A program made the position numbers and the translations under genes. A stretch of DNA of 64,000 nucleotides from Leptospira bourretii (GTDB lineage: Bacteria; Spirochaetota; Leptospiria; Leptospirales; Leptospiraceae), in assembly GCF_004770145.1 (NCBI RefSeq), contig NZ_RQFW01000015.1:62001-126000 (forward strand), read 5' to 3'. Within the stretch, counting starts at the first letter, position 1, and every line of letters begins with the position of its first letter. This document shows positions 26,998-36,362 of this stretch, piece after piece. Under the pieces are notes generated by a model that ran no database searches, had not been told where the DNA came from, and worked only from the letters and a program-made list of their open reading frames with translations.

Positions 26998-28429
26998 TTG
27001 GTTTTTCCTCTCTATTCTTTTTCCAGTAGTTCTAACTGCAAACCCTGGGTTCAAACTCAGATCGATCGACGTTCGCTCCTATCCAGAAGTAAAAATTCGA
27101 TTCCATTCCAATGGAATTTTAGATCCAAATGGATTCGTTCTTTCTGAACAATTGGAATCAAATAGAAGGTTTACTGAATCCTTTCGCTTCGAAAAAACAG
27201 ATTCAAAAAATCCCATTCACTTATACCTTTCCATTCCCAGTTACACGGATGCAGAGGACAGACGTTGGATCATCCAATTGGCAAACCAATTGGTAAAAAT
27301 TTCGGAACAAAGTGGTGGTTCTACTCAGTTACAAATTCAGTCTGATACAAATAAACATTCCTTCGAAAGAATTCGTTCAAATGTTTTGGATATTTCTTTT
27401 CCTTTTCCGAAAGAACCTGCTCCCGTTTATCCCATTCGGAACTGGGAAAATTTTTTAGAAACCATAAAGGGAAACCAATCTTCCGAAGATCATATTCTTA
27501 TTTTTGTTAGTTTTGCTTCGGAATGGCAAGATCGTTTTGAAATTCCAGAACTTGCTAAACGCATACGTGAAAAAAATTTGCAACTGATAGTCCTTGCTCC
27601 CAGTTCCTTGGAGGCAACCAAACTTGCAAGTTATGCGAATGGAAAACATTATTCAATTACTAAATCGGACAGTTATGCGGATCTTTTTTCTTATTTGAGA
27701 GGTTTGGGGCAACCGGATTTTGAATTGGTATATGAATCACCTTGGAAACTTTCTCAATGGAAAACAAATTTAGTTTTTGCTAATTTGGTTTCTGTTGACC
27801 AAGGCATTCGATTCGAATTTCAGTATGAACTTTCGTTGTTTCGCTCTTTGTATCTAAAACTTTCTGACCCTTTATTCTTTTTTCCTGTTAGTCTATTCCT
27901 CATTTTCCTTTGTTTGGCGGCCTTATATTATTTGCGAGGGTTTGAAGAAACAAACCAGAAAGAAAACCAAAATCCTCCTCCTTCTCAACAATCTCTTGTT
28001 CCAGAATTTTCCGAACGCAAAGAAGAACTACAAGTTTATGATCGGATGTATGGGGAGACTTTGGAAAGGGCAGCTCGCGACAGAGAAATTGCCGTTGCCA
28101 TTGCAGAAAAGGAATCACTTCCGGGAACTGCGTACTCTTATGCTGTCTTGATGCGAAGGGAAGGAAATCAAAATACAGATCAATTCCAACTCCAGTTTGA
28201 TGAAGTGACCATTGGAAGTTGGGAATCCAATCATTTGGTAATTTCTGATCCCACCGTAGCCGGGCTTCATGCAAAAATAAAAAACAGGAAGGGGAAGTAT
28301 ATATTGTTTGATTGTGTATCGGAGACCGGTGTATACTTAAACGGTAAGAAGTTACTTCGTCCCAAAGTTCTCCATAATTTGGACGAAATCCAAATTGGAA
28401 AAACAATCCTGTCATTTCGAGGAAGGTAA
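26957..28429 (+). CDS. membrane protein with exported sensor domain and cytoplasmic FHA domain
   Basis: 490 residues in three parts. A signal segment (WFFLSILFPVVLTANPG) leads to an exported domain of about 280 residues with a VWA-like stretch (HILIFVSFASEWQDR near 178, LQLIVLAPSSLEATKLA near 207). A membrane helix spans about 304-330 (FFFPVSLFLIFLCLAALYY). The cytoplasmic end has a proline-rich linker, then an FHA fold with VTIGSWESNHLVIS, AGLHAKI and GVYLNGKKL near 415-475. FHA domains bind phosphothreonine, so it may sense an outside signal and bind a phosphorylated partner. It overlaps the ABC ATPase by 41 bp. Confidence 0.85.
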   Translation: MENNLRKHLYSFSNWFFLSILFPVVLTANPGFKLRSIDVRSYPEVKIRFHSNGILDPNGFVLSEQLESNRRFTESFRFEKTDSKNPIHLYLSIPSYTDAEDRRWIIQLANQLVKISEQSGGSTQLQIQSDTNKHSFERIRSNVLDISFPFPKEPAPVYPIRNWENFLETIKGNQSSEDHILIFVSFASEWQDRFEIPELAKRIREKNLQLIVLAPSSLEATKLASYANGKHYSITKSDSYADLFSYLRGLGQPDFELVYESPWKLSQWKTNLVFANLVSVDQGIRFEFQYELSLFRSLYLKLSDPLFFFPVSLFLIFLCLAALYYLRGFEETNQKENQNPPPSQQSLVPEFSERKEELQVYDRMYGETLERAARDREIAVAIAEKESLPGTAYSYAVLMRREGNQNTDQFQLQFDEVTIGSWESNHLVISDPTVAGLHAKIKNRKGKYILFDCVSETGVYLNGKKLLRPKVLHNLDEIQIGKTILSFRGR

Positions 28430-28433
28430 AGAT

Positions 28434-29258
28434 ATGTTGCGACTAATGAAAAAGAAAGTTTTCATCATTCATTCGGTTCTCTTTTTATTTTTGGTTCAAT
28501 GTTCTGGTGAATCTTCCAAAAATGATGCGACAACTTCCCTTCTTCTTGCAAAAGAATCAGGGGCCAATGGATGTACTGTCGCAGGTCTTGGAACCCAAAT
28601 CAAGGCAGGGTATACTGGAATCACAACCACTTCACAATCTGTTTCTTTTGCGCTCGCTGGGGATACTTATTATGCAGTCATGCAAATCGCTGGTGCTCAA
28701 ATTGGTACAAGAGTCGTACTTTCTCGTTATGCGAAAGTTTCCGTTTATGTATCCACAAGTTGTCCTTTAGATTTGTCTTCTGCAACTCTGGCAAAAGAAG
28801 GAACTGAATATTCAAAAGTGGATTCCCCTGCCACAGTGATTACTTTTACAAAGGCCGGTAGTTATTTAATTTACTTATACCAAAAAGAAAGTGGAACTGC
28901 AAATCCTTTGACAGTTTTAACGGATGGTACTCCTGTTCAAACCATCTCTGATTCTGATTTGTCCGATCTATTGAATGGAGGCTCCACTAAAACTTTTAAG
29001 TTTGCTTGCGATTTAGGTTCAGGTGTCTGCCAAAATTATTATGGATATTTAACAAGTTGCCTCTCTGGAACCAAACAGTCAGCCAAATGTACAGAAACCA
29101 GTGTCGTTGGTTCTTGCAAAGTAACTCAGTCTGGTGTTGGTTATATCATCGGAGTTTATACTGCACCCAAAACGGGTGGGGGTGGGGGAACTGCCGCAAC
29201 TCATTGTAGCGGACTTTCCGGAACCTATGTAGACGGAGCAACTGTCCAAACCCCTTAG
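28434..29258 (+). CDS. probable lipoprotein, unknown function
   Basis: 274 residues from the ATG at 28434, which has GAGGAAGG 8 bases upstream. The signal ends [11 protein letters not shown], a leptospiral-type lipobox (L-V-Q before Cys), so the mature protein begins at that cysteine. It is rich in Thr, Ser and Gly, has several cysteine pairs in the C-terminal third ([22 protein letters not shown]) and a GGGGGT tract, as in surface-exposed spirochete proteins with disulfides. Homologs are not recognised. It follows the FHA gene by 4 bp. Confidence 0.75.
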   Translation: MLRLMKKKVFIIHSVLFLFLVQCSGESSKNDATTSLLLAKESGANGCTVAGLGTQIKAGYTGITTTSQSVSFALAGDTYYAVMQIAGAQIGTRVVLSRYAKVSVYVSTSCPLDLSSATLAKEGTEYSKVDSPATVITFTKAGSYLIYLYQKESGTANPLTVLTDGTPVQTISDSDLSDLLNGGSTKTFKFACDLGSGVCQNYYGYLTSCLSGTKQSAKCTETSVVGSCKVTQSGVGYIIGVYTAPKTGGGGGTAATHCSGLSGTYVDGATVQTP

Positions 29259-29284
29259 AACCCCGCTATTTTTTCAAATTCCCT

Positions 29285-29335
29285 GGACAGACTACCCCAT
29301 GTCCGAGTTATGACTGGAAGTGGGGGAGTCTAGTT
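29285..29335 (+). promoter_or_regulatory. hairpin/pseudoknot in the leuC leader hiding the ribosome site
   Basis: AGACT-A-CCCCA (29289-29299) pairs with TGGGG-G-AGTCT (29321-29331), a 10-bp stem with one mismatch that covers the GGGGGAG ribosome site 5 bases before leuC. A second stem, GGACA (29285-29289) with TGTCC (29300-29304), encloses the first arm, so the two compete or form a pseudoknot. This arrangement could switch translation of leuC. The ligand, if any, is not known. Confidence 0.45.
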
Positions 29336-30730
29336 ATGAAAACCATGTTTGAGAAGATTTGGAATGACCATTTGGTCCACGAGGAAGATGGAACCTGTCT
29401 TATTTATATTGATAGACACCTTGTCCATGAGGTGACAAGCCCGCAGGCTTTTGAAAGTTTAAAATTAACCAACAGAAAAGTGCGTAGACCTGATGCTACT
29501 TTTGCCACTATGGACCACAACGTATCCACACGAACTCGTGATTGGAAATCAGTGGATCCAATCTCTGTCCTTCAAATGCAAACGCTGATGGACAATTGCA
29601 AAGAAAACGGAATTACATTATTTGATATCAATCACCCAGACAATGGAATTGTCCATGTGGTAGCACCAGAACTTGGTCTGACACATCCTGGAATGACCAT
29701 TGTTTGTGGAGATTCGCATACTGCCACTCATGGTGCTTTTGGTGCTCTTGCTTTTGGGATTGGAACCTCCGAAGTAGAACATGTTTTGGCTACACAAACT
29801 CTCGTACAAAAGAAACCAAAAACTTTGGAAATCAGAGTGGATGGAAAATTATCTCCTCTTGTTTCTGCAAAGGACATCGTTCTTGCGATCATTGGAAAAA
29901 TTGGTACGGACGGGGCGACGGGTTACGTGATTGAGTTTACTGGTGAGGCGATTCGTTCCCTTAGTATGGAAGGCCGTATGACCATTTGTAATATGGCAAT
30001 TGAAGCAGGAGCTCGTGCTGGACTCATTTCTCCTGATGATACGACTATCAACTATATCAAAGGAAGAGACTTTGCTCCCAAAGGAGATGCTTTTGATGTA
30101 GCAGCTGCTAAGTGGAGAGCTTATGCCACCGATGCTGGTGCTAAGTTTGATAAAACAGTCATACTCAATGCAAATGAAATTGCACCTATGGTTTCTTGGG
30201 GAACATCTCCTGGCCAAGTGATTCCTGTGACTGCAACGGTTCCTGCGCCCACAGACTTTAATGATCCCATTCAGAAAAAATCAGCAGAATCCGCTCTTGC
30301 TTATATGGATTTAAAACCAGGTCAGAAACTTTCCGATGTCAAAGTGAATAAGGTATTCATTGGTTCCTGCACCAACTCTAGAATCGAAGACCTACGTGTT
30401 GTGGCTGAAACTGTCAAAGGGAAAAAGGTAAACAAAGAAGTGGAAGCCATCATTGTTCCTGGATCTGGCCGTGTGAAACGACAAGCAGAACAAGAAGGAT
30501 TAGACAAAATCTTTTTAGAAGCTGGTTTTCAATGGCGTAACCCTGGTTGTTCCATGTGCCTTGCGATGAACGATGACGTTCTTTCACCTGGTGATCGTTG
30601 TGCTTCTACTTCTAACAGAAATTTTGAAGGAAGACAAGGAAAAGGTGGACGAACACATTTGGTTGGTCCTGCAATGGCCGCAGCTGTGGCAGTGGAAGGA
30701 CATTTCGTAGACATTCGGGAGTGGAAATAA
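29336..30730 (+). CDS. leuC: 3-isopropylmalate dehydratase, large subunit
   Basis: 464 residues, usual for LeuC. Three cysteines that hold the [4Fe-4S] cluster are at residues 345 ([10 protein letters not shown]), 405 and 408 (NPGCSMC). [17 protein letters not shown] near residue 125 and RGKGGRTH-type ends ([16 protein letters not shown]) complete the aconitase-family pattern. With LeuD it isomerises 2- to 3-isopropylmalate in leucine synthesis. The ribosome site is GGGGGAG, which may be folded away in the leader hairpin. leuD follows after 1 bp. Confidence 0.96.
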   Translation: MKTMFEKIWNDHLVHEEDGTCLIYIDRHLVHEVTSPQAFESLKLTNRKVRRPDATFATMDHNVSTRTRDWKSVDPISVLQMQTLMDNCKENGITLFDINHPDNGIVHVVAPELGLTHPGMTIVCGDSHTATHGAFGALAFGIGTSEVEHVLATQTLVQKKPKTLEIRVDGKLSPLVSAKDIVLAIIGKIGTDGATGYVIEFTGEAIRSLSMEGRMTICNMAIEAGARAGLISPDDTTINYIKGRDFAPKGDAFDVAAAKWRAYATDAGAKFDKTVILNANEIAPMVSWGTSPGQVIPVTATVPAPTDFNDPIQKKSAESALAYMDLKPGQKLSDVKVNKVFIGSCTNSRIEDLRVVAETVKGKKVNKEVEAIIVPGSGRVKRQAEQEGLDKIFLEAGFQWRNPGCSMCLAMNDDVLSPGDRCASTSNRNFEGRQGKGGRTHLVGPAMAAAVAVEGHFVDIREWK

Positions 30731-30731
30731 G

Positions 30732-31358
30732 ATGAAAGCATTTACAAAGTTAAAAGGAATCGCTGCCCTTTTGGATAAGGCAAACGTAGACACAGATCAA
30801 ATCATTCCGAAACAATTCCTTCGTAAAATTGAAAGATCTGGTTTTGGGCAACATCTATTCCATGACTGGAGATTTTTAGATGACGCCGGAAAAAAACCAA
30901 ATCCAGAATTTGTTCTGAATGCCGAAAGATACAAAGGTGCCAATATCCTTGTGACAAGAGATAACTTTGGTTGTGGGTCTTCCAGAGAACATGCTCCTTG
31001 GGCCTTAGAGGACTATGGATTCCGTTCCATCATCTCTCCTTCTTATGCAGATATTTTTTACAATAACTGTTTTAAAAATGGAATGTTGCCCATTGTTTTG
31101 TCGGAAAGCCAAGTCGAAGAAATCTTCCAAACAATCGATAAAAAACCTGGTGCAAACTTAGAAATTGATTTAGAAAACCAAGTAGTAGTGACGGAAGAGG
31201 GAAAAAAATACCCATTTGAAGTCGATGCTTTCCGTAAACATTGCCTCCTCAACGGACTTGATGATATCGGACTCACTCTCCAAAAGGCAGATTTTATTCA
31301 AAAATTTGAGGAAAAGAACCAAAAAGAAGTTCCCTGGTTGTATGCAAAAACCGTATAA
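30732..31358 (+). CDS. leuD: 3-isopropylmalate dehydratase, small subunit
   Basis: 208 residues. [19 protein letters not shown] (residues 17-35), [18 protein letters not shown] near residue 78 and [11 protein letters not shown] are the LeuD signatures for substrate recognition and contact with LeuC. The protein forms the swivel domain of the heterodimer. The gene is coupled to leuC and is followed after 7 bp by an FKBP gene, which has no obvious link to leucine. Confidence 0.95.
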   Translation: MKAFTKLKGIAALLDKANVDTDQIIPKQFLRKIERSGFGQHLFHDWRFLDDAGKKPNPEFVLNAERYKGANILVTRDNFGCGSSREHAPWALEDYGFRSIISPSYADIFYNNCFKNGMLPIVLSESQVEEIFQTIDKKPGANLEIDLENQVVVTEEGKKYPFEVDAFRKHCLLNGLDDIGLTLQKADFIQKFEEKNQKEVPWLYAKTV

Positions 31359-31365
31359 TCGCACT

Positions 31366-31743
31366 ATGAAACGGTTTTCAATTTTACTAGGATTTTTATT
31401 TCTAACGGGCAGTGTTTTTGCAGATGAGCTTCTCATTCAAGACACCAAACAAGGGTTAGGGAGAGAGGCTATTCGCGGAACAACTGTGGTTGTTCATTAC
31501 ACAGGAAAGTTAACGAATGGAAAAGTTTTTGATTCTTCTGTGGATCGTGGTGAACCTTTTAGTTTCCAACTAGGACAAGGACAGGTCATCCAAGGTTGGG
31601 AACGTGGTATTGTGGGAATGAAAGAAGGTGGAAAACGTAAACTTACCATCCCTCCACAATATGGGTATGGAGCTCGCGCCATCGGCCCGATTCCTGCGAA
31701 TTCCACTTTGATTTTTGATGTAGAGCTAATTAAAGTAAAATAA
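31366..31743 (+). CDS. periplasmic FKBP-type peptidyl-prolyl isomerase
   Basis: 125 residues from the ATG at 31366, which gives a signal peptide (FSILLGFLFLTGSVFA, cleavage before DEL). Longer upstream starts would overlap leuD and lack sense. The FKBP fold is complete: VVVHYTGKLTNGKVFDSS, QVIQGWERGIVGMKEGGKR and PPQYGYGARAIGPIPANST. Aromatic pocket residues (Y, F, W, Y) are kept, so it should catalyse proline isomerisation in the periplasm. Its last base is shared with the start of the next gene. Confidence 0.93.
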   Translation: MKRFSILLGFLFLTGSVFADELLIQDTKQGLGREAIRGTTVVVHYTGKLTNGKVFDSSVDRGEPFSFQLGQGQVIQGWERGIVGMKEGGKRKLTIPPQYGYGARAIGPIPANSTLIFDVELIKVK

Positions 31744-32744
31744 TGATAGATCCAATTTCCAAAGGCATCGATGACCTAGGCAATAGCCTTTTACAGGCAC
31801 TGAATAACGTACAAGGTATCTTTGGAAAGGAACTTTCCGTTGCCAAACCCATTCATGATAATATCCTCCAGCTGATCGGAAACACTCCTCTCATTCGGTT
31901 GAATCGAATTGGATCAGAATATTCTGGAGTTCAGTTTTACCTAAAAGCCGAATTTTTAAATCCAACGGGTTCTGCCAAAGATCGTACTGCCATTGCGATG
32001 TACATCGATGCGGAAAGAAGAGGAAAACTAAAAAAAGGGATGAGCGTGGTTCTTGTTGGTGCTGGTTCTTCCTCCATTAGTTTCACTTGGATTGGCAAGG
32101 TAAAAGGGTATCCCGTGTATTGTTTGGTTCCCCTTCATACGGCACCAGAACGAATCCAATTACTGCGAAGTTATGGGGCAGAAGTGACAGTCACCGGCGA
32201 AGGAGACCTGAGTCGTTTATATGACCTCGCAGAAGAAAAGGCAAAAAAACTAGGTGGATGGATTCCTGATGAAGCATCCAATCCAGCAAATCCCAATTTT
32301 CATTTCAAAACCACTGGGCCAGAAATTTGGCGGGACTTACAAGGGAAAGTGGGTGCGGTGATTTCTGCTCCTGGATCTGGTGGAGCCATTACAGGAATCG
32401 GTAGGTATTTAAAATCACAAGACCGCCGTGTTAAGGTCATCATTGCAGGAAAACAAAACTCGCCTTTTATGGAATATGGTAAAACAGATAATCCAAAAGA
32501 AAGGGAAAGAATCCAACTCCCTGCTGTTTATGATCCCAAACTCATCGACCATTACTTTCATGTCACCCAAGATGAGGCTTTGCATTTGCAAGCCGACCTT
32601 TACGAAAAAGAAGGAATTTTTGCAGGACTCACGACTGGAACCGTGATTACAGGTGCCCTTAGGTTTTCGGAGTCTCTTTCTGAATCAGAAAAGAATGAAA
32701 GAAATCCTTATAATATTGTGATACTTTCTCCGGATAGAGATTAG
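31743..32744 (+). CDS. cysteine-synthase-family PLP enzyme with altered substrate loop
   Basis: 333 residues of fold type II. NPTGSAKDR supplies the PLP lysine (Lys79). The glycine-rich phosphate site is PGSGGAITGIG near residue 210. The substrate-carboxylate loop that is TSGNTG in CysK, CysM and cystathionine beta-synthase is GAGSSSI here (106-112), so the usual O-acetylserine chemistry may be changed. An N-terminal extension of about 36 residues precedes the usual start (ILQLIGNTPLIRL). The ATG overlaps the FKBP stop (TAATG), and its end overlaps the convergent patatin gene by 4 bp. Specific substrate unknown. Confidence 0.85.
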   Translation: MIDPISKGIDDLGNSLLQALNNVQGIFGKELSVAKPIHDNILQLIGNTPLIRLNRIGSEYSGVQFYLKAEFLNPTGSAKDRTAIAMYIDAERRGKLKKGMSVVLVGAGSSSISFTWIGKVKGYPVYCLVPLHTAPERIQLLRSYGAEVTVTGEGDLSRLYDLAEEKAKKLGGWIPDEASNPANPNFHFKTTGPEIWRDLQGKVGAVISAPGSGGAITGIGRYLKSQDRRVKVIIAGKQNSPFMEYGKTDNPKERERIQLPAVYDPKLIDHYFHVTQDEALHLQADLYEKEGIFAGLTTGTVITGALRFSESLSESEKNERNPYNIVILSPDRD

Positions 32745-34447
32745 GTTTTTTCGCTAAACAACTGTTTGATTTCCTCTAGGGAACTTTTTGCCACAGTTTC
32801 CCCTAGTTGGATAAACTCTGCACTTCGCCAGAATTCAAACCAATTGGAGTTGGGTAAAATTGGGTTGAGATACACATCAGCTTCCTGAGCACTATACTTT
32901 CCAATACGGTATTGCAAAGAATACAAACTATTGACAATGATATCCAATACATTCAAATTCAAAAGTTTGTTTGTTTTCATTTCATCTTTTGAACTAGGCA
33001 TGGAATTGATGGCGATGATCTTCTGAACTCCTTCATGGGTTAAGGCAGAAACAGGAAGTGGGTTGACGATCCCTCCGTCCACATAGGTTTTTCCATTTTC
33101 TTGGGGTTGGGGTACAAATACCCCAGGGATCGAAATACTCGACATCACTGCATCCAAAACTTTTCCTTCGGAAAGAACAATTTCCTGTCGTGTGGAAATA
33201 TCACAACTGATGAGTCTGAGTTTGATGGGTAAGTCTTCGAAATAAAGATCCCCTAAATATTTTTCAAGAAGGTTCCTGACGTGTTTTCCATGTAGAAGCC
33301 CTTGGCCCGGAAAAGACAAATCTACAAGTTTAAACATTTTGAAAATACTATCTATCTCACCTAGCAGTGGTAAGATACCTTTGTAACCAAGACCGCTGGC
33401 GAAGAATGCTCCAATGATCGCACCAATACTGGTTCCTGCTATCATATCTGGAATGATCCCTTCTTCCTCCAACACTTTCATGATTCCCACTTGTGCAAGA
33501 CCCAAGGCAGCACCTCCTCCAAGGGCCACTCCCATTTCTACACCGGATAGTTCTCTTGCTTTTCTTCGGATAAAAATTTCCCATTTCCCATGGTCTAGAA
33601 TGTCTTTGATATTTGTTTCATGGTAAAGGATTTCGTTTTCTTTTGATTCTTTTGTAATGGAATCACAGAGGTTTATTTTTTTATCCAAAGATACAAAGTT
33701 TTCAATATGATCGGCTTCATCAATTAACAGACGTTTTAGCTCTTCATCTGTTTCTGGAAAAACTTCTAAAAATATAAAGGAATGGCTCGCATAATGTTTT
33801 CCAAGTGTTTCTTTGATTGAATCCGAATCCTTAAATTTATATGATTTTACATAAGGGTTGTCTGTTTGGCCATTTTGTTGGAAATGGAGGACAACCGATT
33901 TTTTTCCAGATTCAACTTCAATGGTTTTTACTAGTTCTTTTGCGATTCGTTCCTTGGCAATTGGATCAGAATGAACGAGACAAACCACTGAGTTACGAAA
34001 GTATTCTCTTCCCCCAAGAAGTTCACTTCGTAATGATTTTGTTAGCATTTTTGAAAATGTAATCGAAAGATAGGGGATTTTTTGGATTAACTTTTGGAAA
34101 CCTGATTGGGAAAGAACAAGAAATCTGGATTCACTAACAGTAACGGCTGTATGGTTGTGCTTTTCGCCAGTCAGTAGGGATTGGATTCCAAAATACTCTC
34201 CTTTTTTGAGATATTGGACTTCTTCTTCTCTTTTTCCTTCCCCTTTTTTTGGGAGAAAGAGTTTGATCCCTCCCGAAAGAATTAAAAATAAACTTCGGTC
34301 TGAATCCCCCGCCGTAAAAAGGGTCTCTTCTCTTTCTGCTTCGACAATATGAACGGATTCTGCCACCCAAACCTTTTCTTTTCGTGAAAGGCCACGGAAC
34401 AGTGGGAGACTAGAAACTAGGTGAATTTTTCCTTCTAAATCTTTCAT
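32741..34447 (-). CDS. patatin-like phospholipase with N-terminal cyclic-nucleotide-binding domain
   Basis: 568 residues. The first ~130 residues are a cNMP-binding domain (LPLFRGLSRKEK, FLILSGGIKLFL, KKGEYFGIQSLLTG). The middle (about 150-300) is a Rossmann-like linker with no clear identity. The patatin core follows: oxyanion loop GGGAALG, nucleophile elbow GTSIGAI near 338 and catalytic YVDGGIVNPLP near 455. This is the NTE/RssA architecture of lysophospholipases tied to the inner membrane and possibly controlled by cAMP. No membrane helix is evident. It is convergent with the cysteine-synthase-like gene and divergent from recN. Confidence 0.92.
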   Translation of the reverse strand: MKDLEGKIHLVSSLPLFRGLSRKEKVWVAESVHIVEAEREETLFTAGDSDRSLFLILSGGIKLFLPKKGEGKREEEVQYLKKGEYFGIQSLLTGEKHNHTAVTVSESRFLVLSQSGFQKLIQKIPYLSITFSKMLTKSLRSELLGGREYFRNSVVCLVHSDPIAKERIAKELVKTIEVESGKKSVVLHFQQNGQTDNPYVKSYKFKDSDSIKETLGKHYASHSFIFLEVFPETDEELKRLLIDEADHIENFVSLDKKINLCDSITKESKENEILYHETNIKDILDHGKWEIFIRRKARELSGVEMGVALGGGAALGLAQVGIMKVLEEEGIIPDMIAGTSIGAIIGAFFASGLGYKGILPLLGEIDSIFKMFKLVDLSFPGQGLLHGKHVRNLLEKYLGDLYFEDLPIKLRLISCDISTRQEIVLSEGKVLDAVMSSISIPGVFVPQPQENGKTYVDGGIVNPLPVSALTHEGVQKIIAINSMPSSKDEMKTNKLLNLNVLDIIVNSLYSLQYRIGKYSAQEADVYLNPILPNSNWFEFWRSAEFIQLGETVAKSSLEEIKQLFSEKT

Positions 34448-34524
34448 ATAGTGTCTTTTCCACCAGAGTTTCAGATGGGAAAGAGAGAGAAATTTCGTTT
34501 TTTACCCAATTCTAAAAAATTTCA

Positions 34525-34559
34525 TTGACTATATTTTTGTTAAGTAGTAACTGTATGTA
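34525..34559 (+). promoter_or_regulatory. recN promoter with GTTA-N5-TAAC dyad
   Basis: A TTGACT -35 box (34525-34530) and TAACTG or TATGTA as possible -10 boxes lie before recN. A perfect dyad GTTA-AGTAG-TAAC (34539-34551) sits in the promoter. Its 13-base span equals that of the leptospiral LexA box I recall (TTTG-N5-CAAA), but the half-sites differ. Confidence 0.35.
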
Positions 34560-34577
34560 TAGCAAACAGGAGTCTAT

Positions 34578-36287
34578 ATGATTACACATTTGAAAATTAA
34601 AGATTTTGCCCTCTTCGAATCCCTGGAACTTTCTCTTGCGGATGGTCTTTCTGTCTTCACTGGAGAATCTGGTGCCGGAAAATCATTAATTTTCGATGCA
34701 TTGGCTTCTTTGTTTGGTGGCCGCTGTTCTACAGCCAATATCCGGCAAGGGAAAGACCGGTATTCTTTGCAGGCAGTTCTTTCTTTGACCGGACAAAACT
34801 TAGCAAAAGACTATTTGATGGAGCAAGGTTTCCGTTATACGGGAGATGAGATCATCATCACAAAGGAACTCATGAAGGATGGAAAGGCACGGGTAAAAAT
34901 TGGAGAGAGCCTTGCTTCCACTACTCATTTACGAGAACTAGGAAAAACCATGGCAGAGATTCATTCCCAAAATGAACAACTCTTCTTATTGGAAAAATCA
35001 AACCAATTGGAGTTTCTTGATCGTTTTGGTAATTTGGAATCTCTTAAATTCAAATTCAAATCTGCTTTACAACAATACCGCCATTGGAAACAAAAACTGA
35101 CTGATTTCGAAGAAACAAGACGTTCCATGATCAAACGAAAAGAAATTTTGGAATACGAAATTGAAGAGATTGAATCCATTTCTCCCAAAGAAGGTGAGGA
35201 TGAAAGTTTAACGACTGAAGAATCTCTGTTGGCAAATGGTGAAAAACTTGCGGAAAACTACCGTTTGGTGTTAGAGGAATTGACTGAAAAGGAAAACTCA
35301 ATTTTAAAAGTATTTCCGACTCTCATTCATGCCATTCAAAAAATTTCCATCTTAATTCCTGAGAAAAAGGAAATGTTAGAAGAATGGGAAGAGGTTTATG
35401 ATAGATTAAAATCTCTTAAGTCTGTCATTCGCGAGGAAGAAGAAGAATTATTTTTTAGTCCTGAAAGATTGGATATGGTGCAGTCCAGACTCCAAGATAT
35501 TAAAAAATTGAAGAAAAAATACAATGTGAGTTTAGCAGAAATCAATCTTCTTTTAGAAGAAAAAAAATCAGAACTTGAACGTTGGAATGAACAAGCGGGA
35601 GATGAGGATTTTTTACGAATCAAAAAGGACCAGTGCTTAACCGAGATGAAGGAACTGGGGTTTCAATTGTCAAAGTTACGTCGTAATGTCATTTCTCAGT
35701 TTGAAGAGGAAGTCCAAAAGGAAATGGTGGATTTAGGTTTGGAAGGTGGAAAACTCCAAGTAGTCCTTCGTTGGGAAGAAAATCCTGAGGGGGAAGTGGA
35801 AGAGGGTTCGAAATCTTATTTCCTTTCTGAGTCAGGTCTTGACCAAATTGAGTTTTACTTTAGTGCCAATCCGGGAGAAAAACCAAGACCTCTTCGAAAA
35901 GTGGCTTCGGGGGGAGAATTGTCTCGGGTAATGCTTGCCCTTCGTAGTGTTCTCGGAAAACAGGCACCTTCACCCCAGATGTTGGTCCTTGACGAGATCG
36001 ACACAGGACTTGGTGGGGAGGCCGCGGAAGCAATGGCGGTAAAGCTTAAAAAACTAGCAAGGAACTCACAAATTCTTCTGATTACGCATACCCAACAGGT
36101 TGCAGCTTCAGGGGACCACCAAATCAAGATCGAAAAACGTCAAGAAGGTGGTCGGACGGTCTCATCTGCTTCTGTTTTGGATTTCGAAGAACGGAAACGA
36201 GAATTGGCTCGTATGATTGGTGGCAAACAAGTGACATCGGCAGTGCTAAAAGCGGCGACAGATCTTTTGATGAAAAAAGCAGGTTAG
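34578..36287 (+). CDS. recN: DNA repair protein RecN
   Basis: 569 residues, usual size for this SMC-like protein that handles double-strand breaks. Walker A GESGAGKSL (29-37), a long coiled coil between about 160 and 370 rich in Glu and Lys, and a C-terminal ABC signature/Walker B pair (SGGELSRVMLAL, LVLDEIDTGLGGEAA) with GGKQVTSAVL near the end. It is a single gene behind its own promoter, and a GGAG ribosome site precedes the ATG. In many bacteria recN is strongly SOS-controlled; the dyad upstream may be the operator. Confidence 0.96.
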   Translation: MITHLKIKDFALFESLELSLADGLSVFTGESGAGKSLIFDALASLFGGRCSTANIRQGKDRYSLQAVLSLTGQNLAKDYLMEQGFRYTGDEIIITKELMKDGKARVKIGESLASTTHLRELGKTMAEIHSQNEQLFLLEKSNQLEFLDRFGNLESLKFKFKSALQQYRHWKQKLTDFEETRRSMIKRKEILEYEIEEIESISPKEGEDESLTTEESLLANGEKLAENYRLVLEELTEKENSILKVFPTLIHAIQKISILIPEKKEMLEEWEEVYDRLKSLKSVIREEEEELFFSPERLDMVQSRLQDIKKLKKKYNVSLAEINLLLEEKKSELERWNEQAGDEDFLRIKKDQCLTEMKELGFQLSKLRRNVISQFEEEVQKEMVDLGLEGGKLQVVLRWEENPEGEVEEGSKSYFLSESGLDQIEFYFSANPGEKPRPLRKVASGGELSRVMLALRSVLGKQAPSPQMLVLDEIDTGLGGEAAEAMAVKLKKLARNSQILLITHTQQVAASGDHQIKIEKRQEGGRTVSSASVLDFEERKRELARMIGGKQVTSAVLKAATDLLMKKAG

Positions 36288-36362
36288 CCGTCTAAAAATA
36301 GTATTTGGCGAAAAAGGGAAGACTGAAAACTCTATTCGTAATCCTTCAATGGGGTCTCATTC

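Noticed and set aside
29299..29313. Leucine leader peptide (attenuation) before leuC
   Set aside because: The open frame has four codons with a single leucine codon, far fewer than leu attenuators use.
34539..34551. Calling the recN dyad a LexA box outright
   Set aside because: The half-sites GTTA/TAAC do not match TTTG/CAAA; only the spacing agrees.
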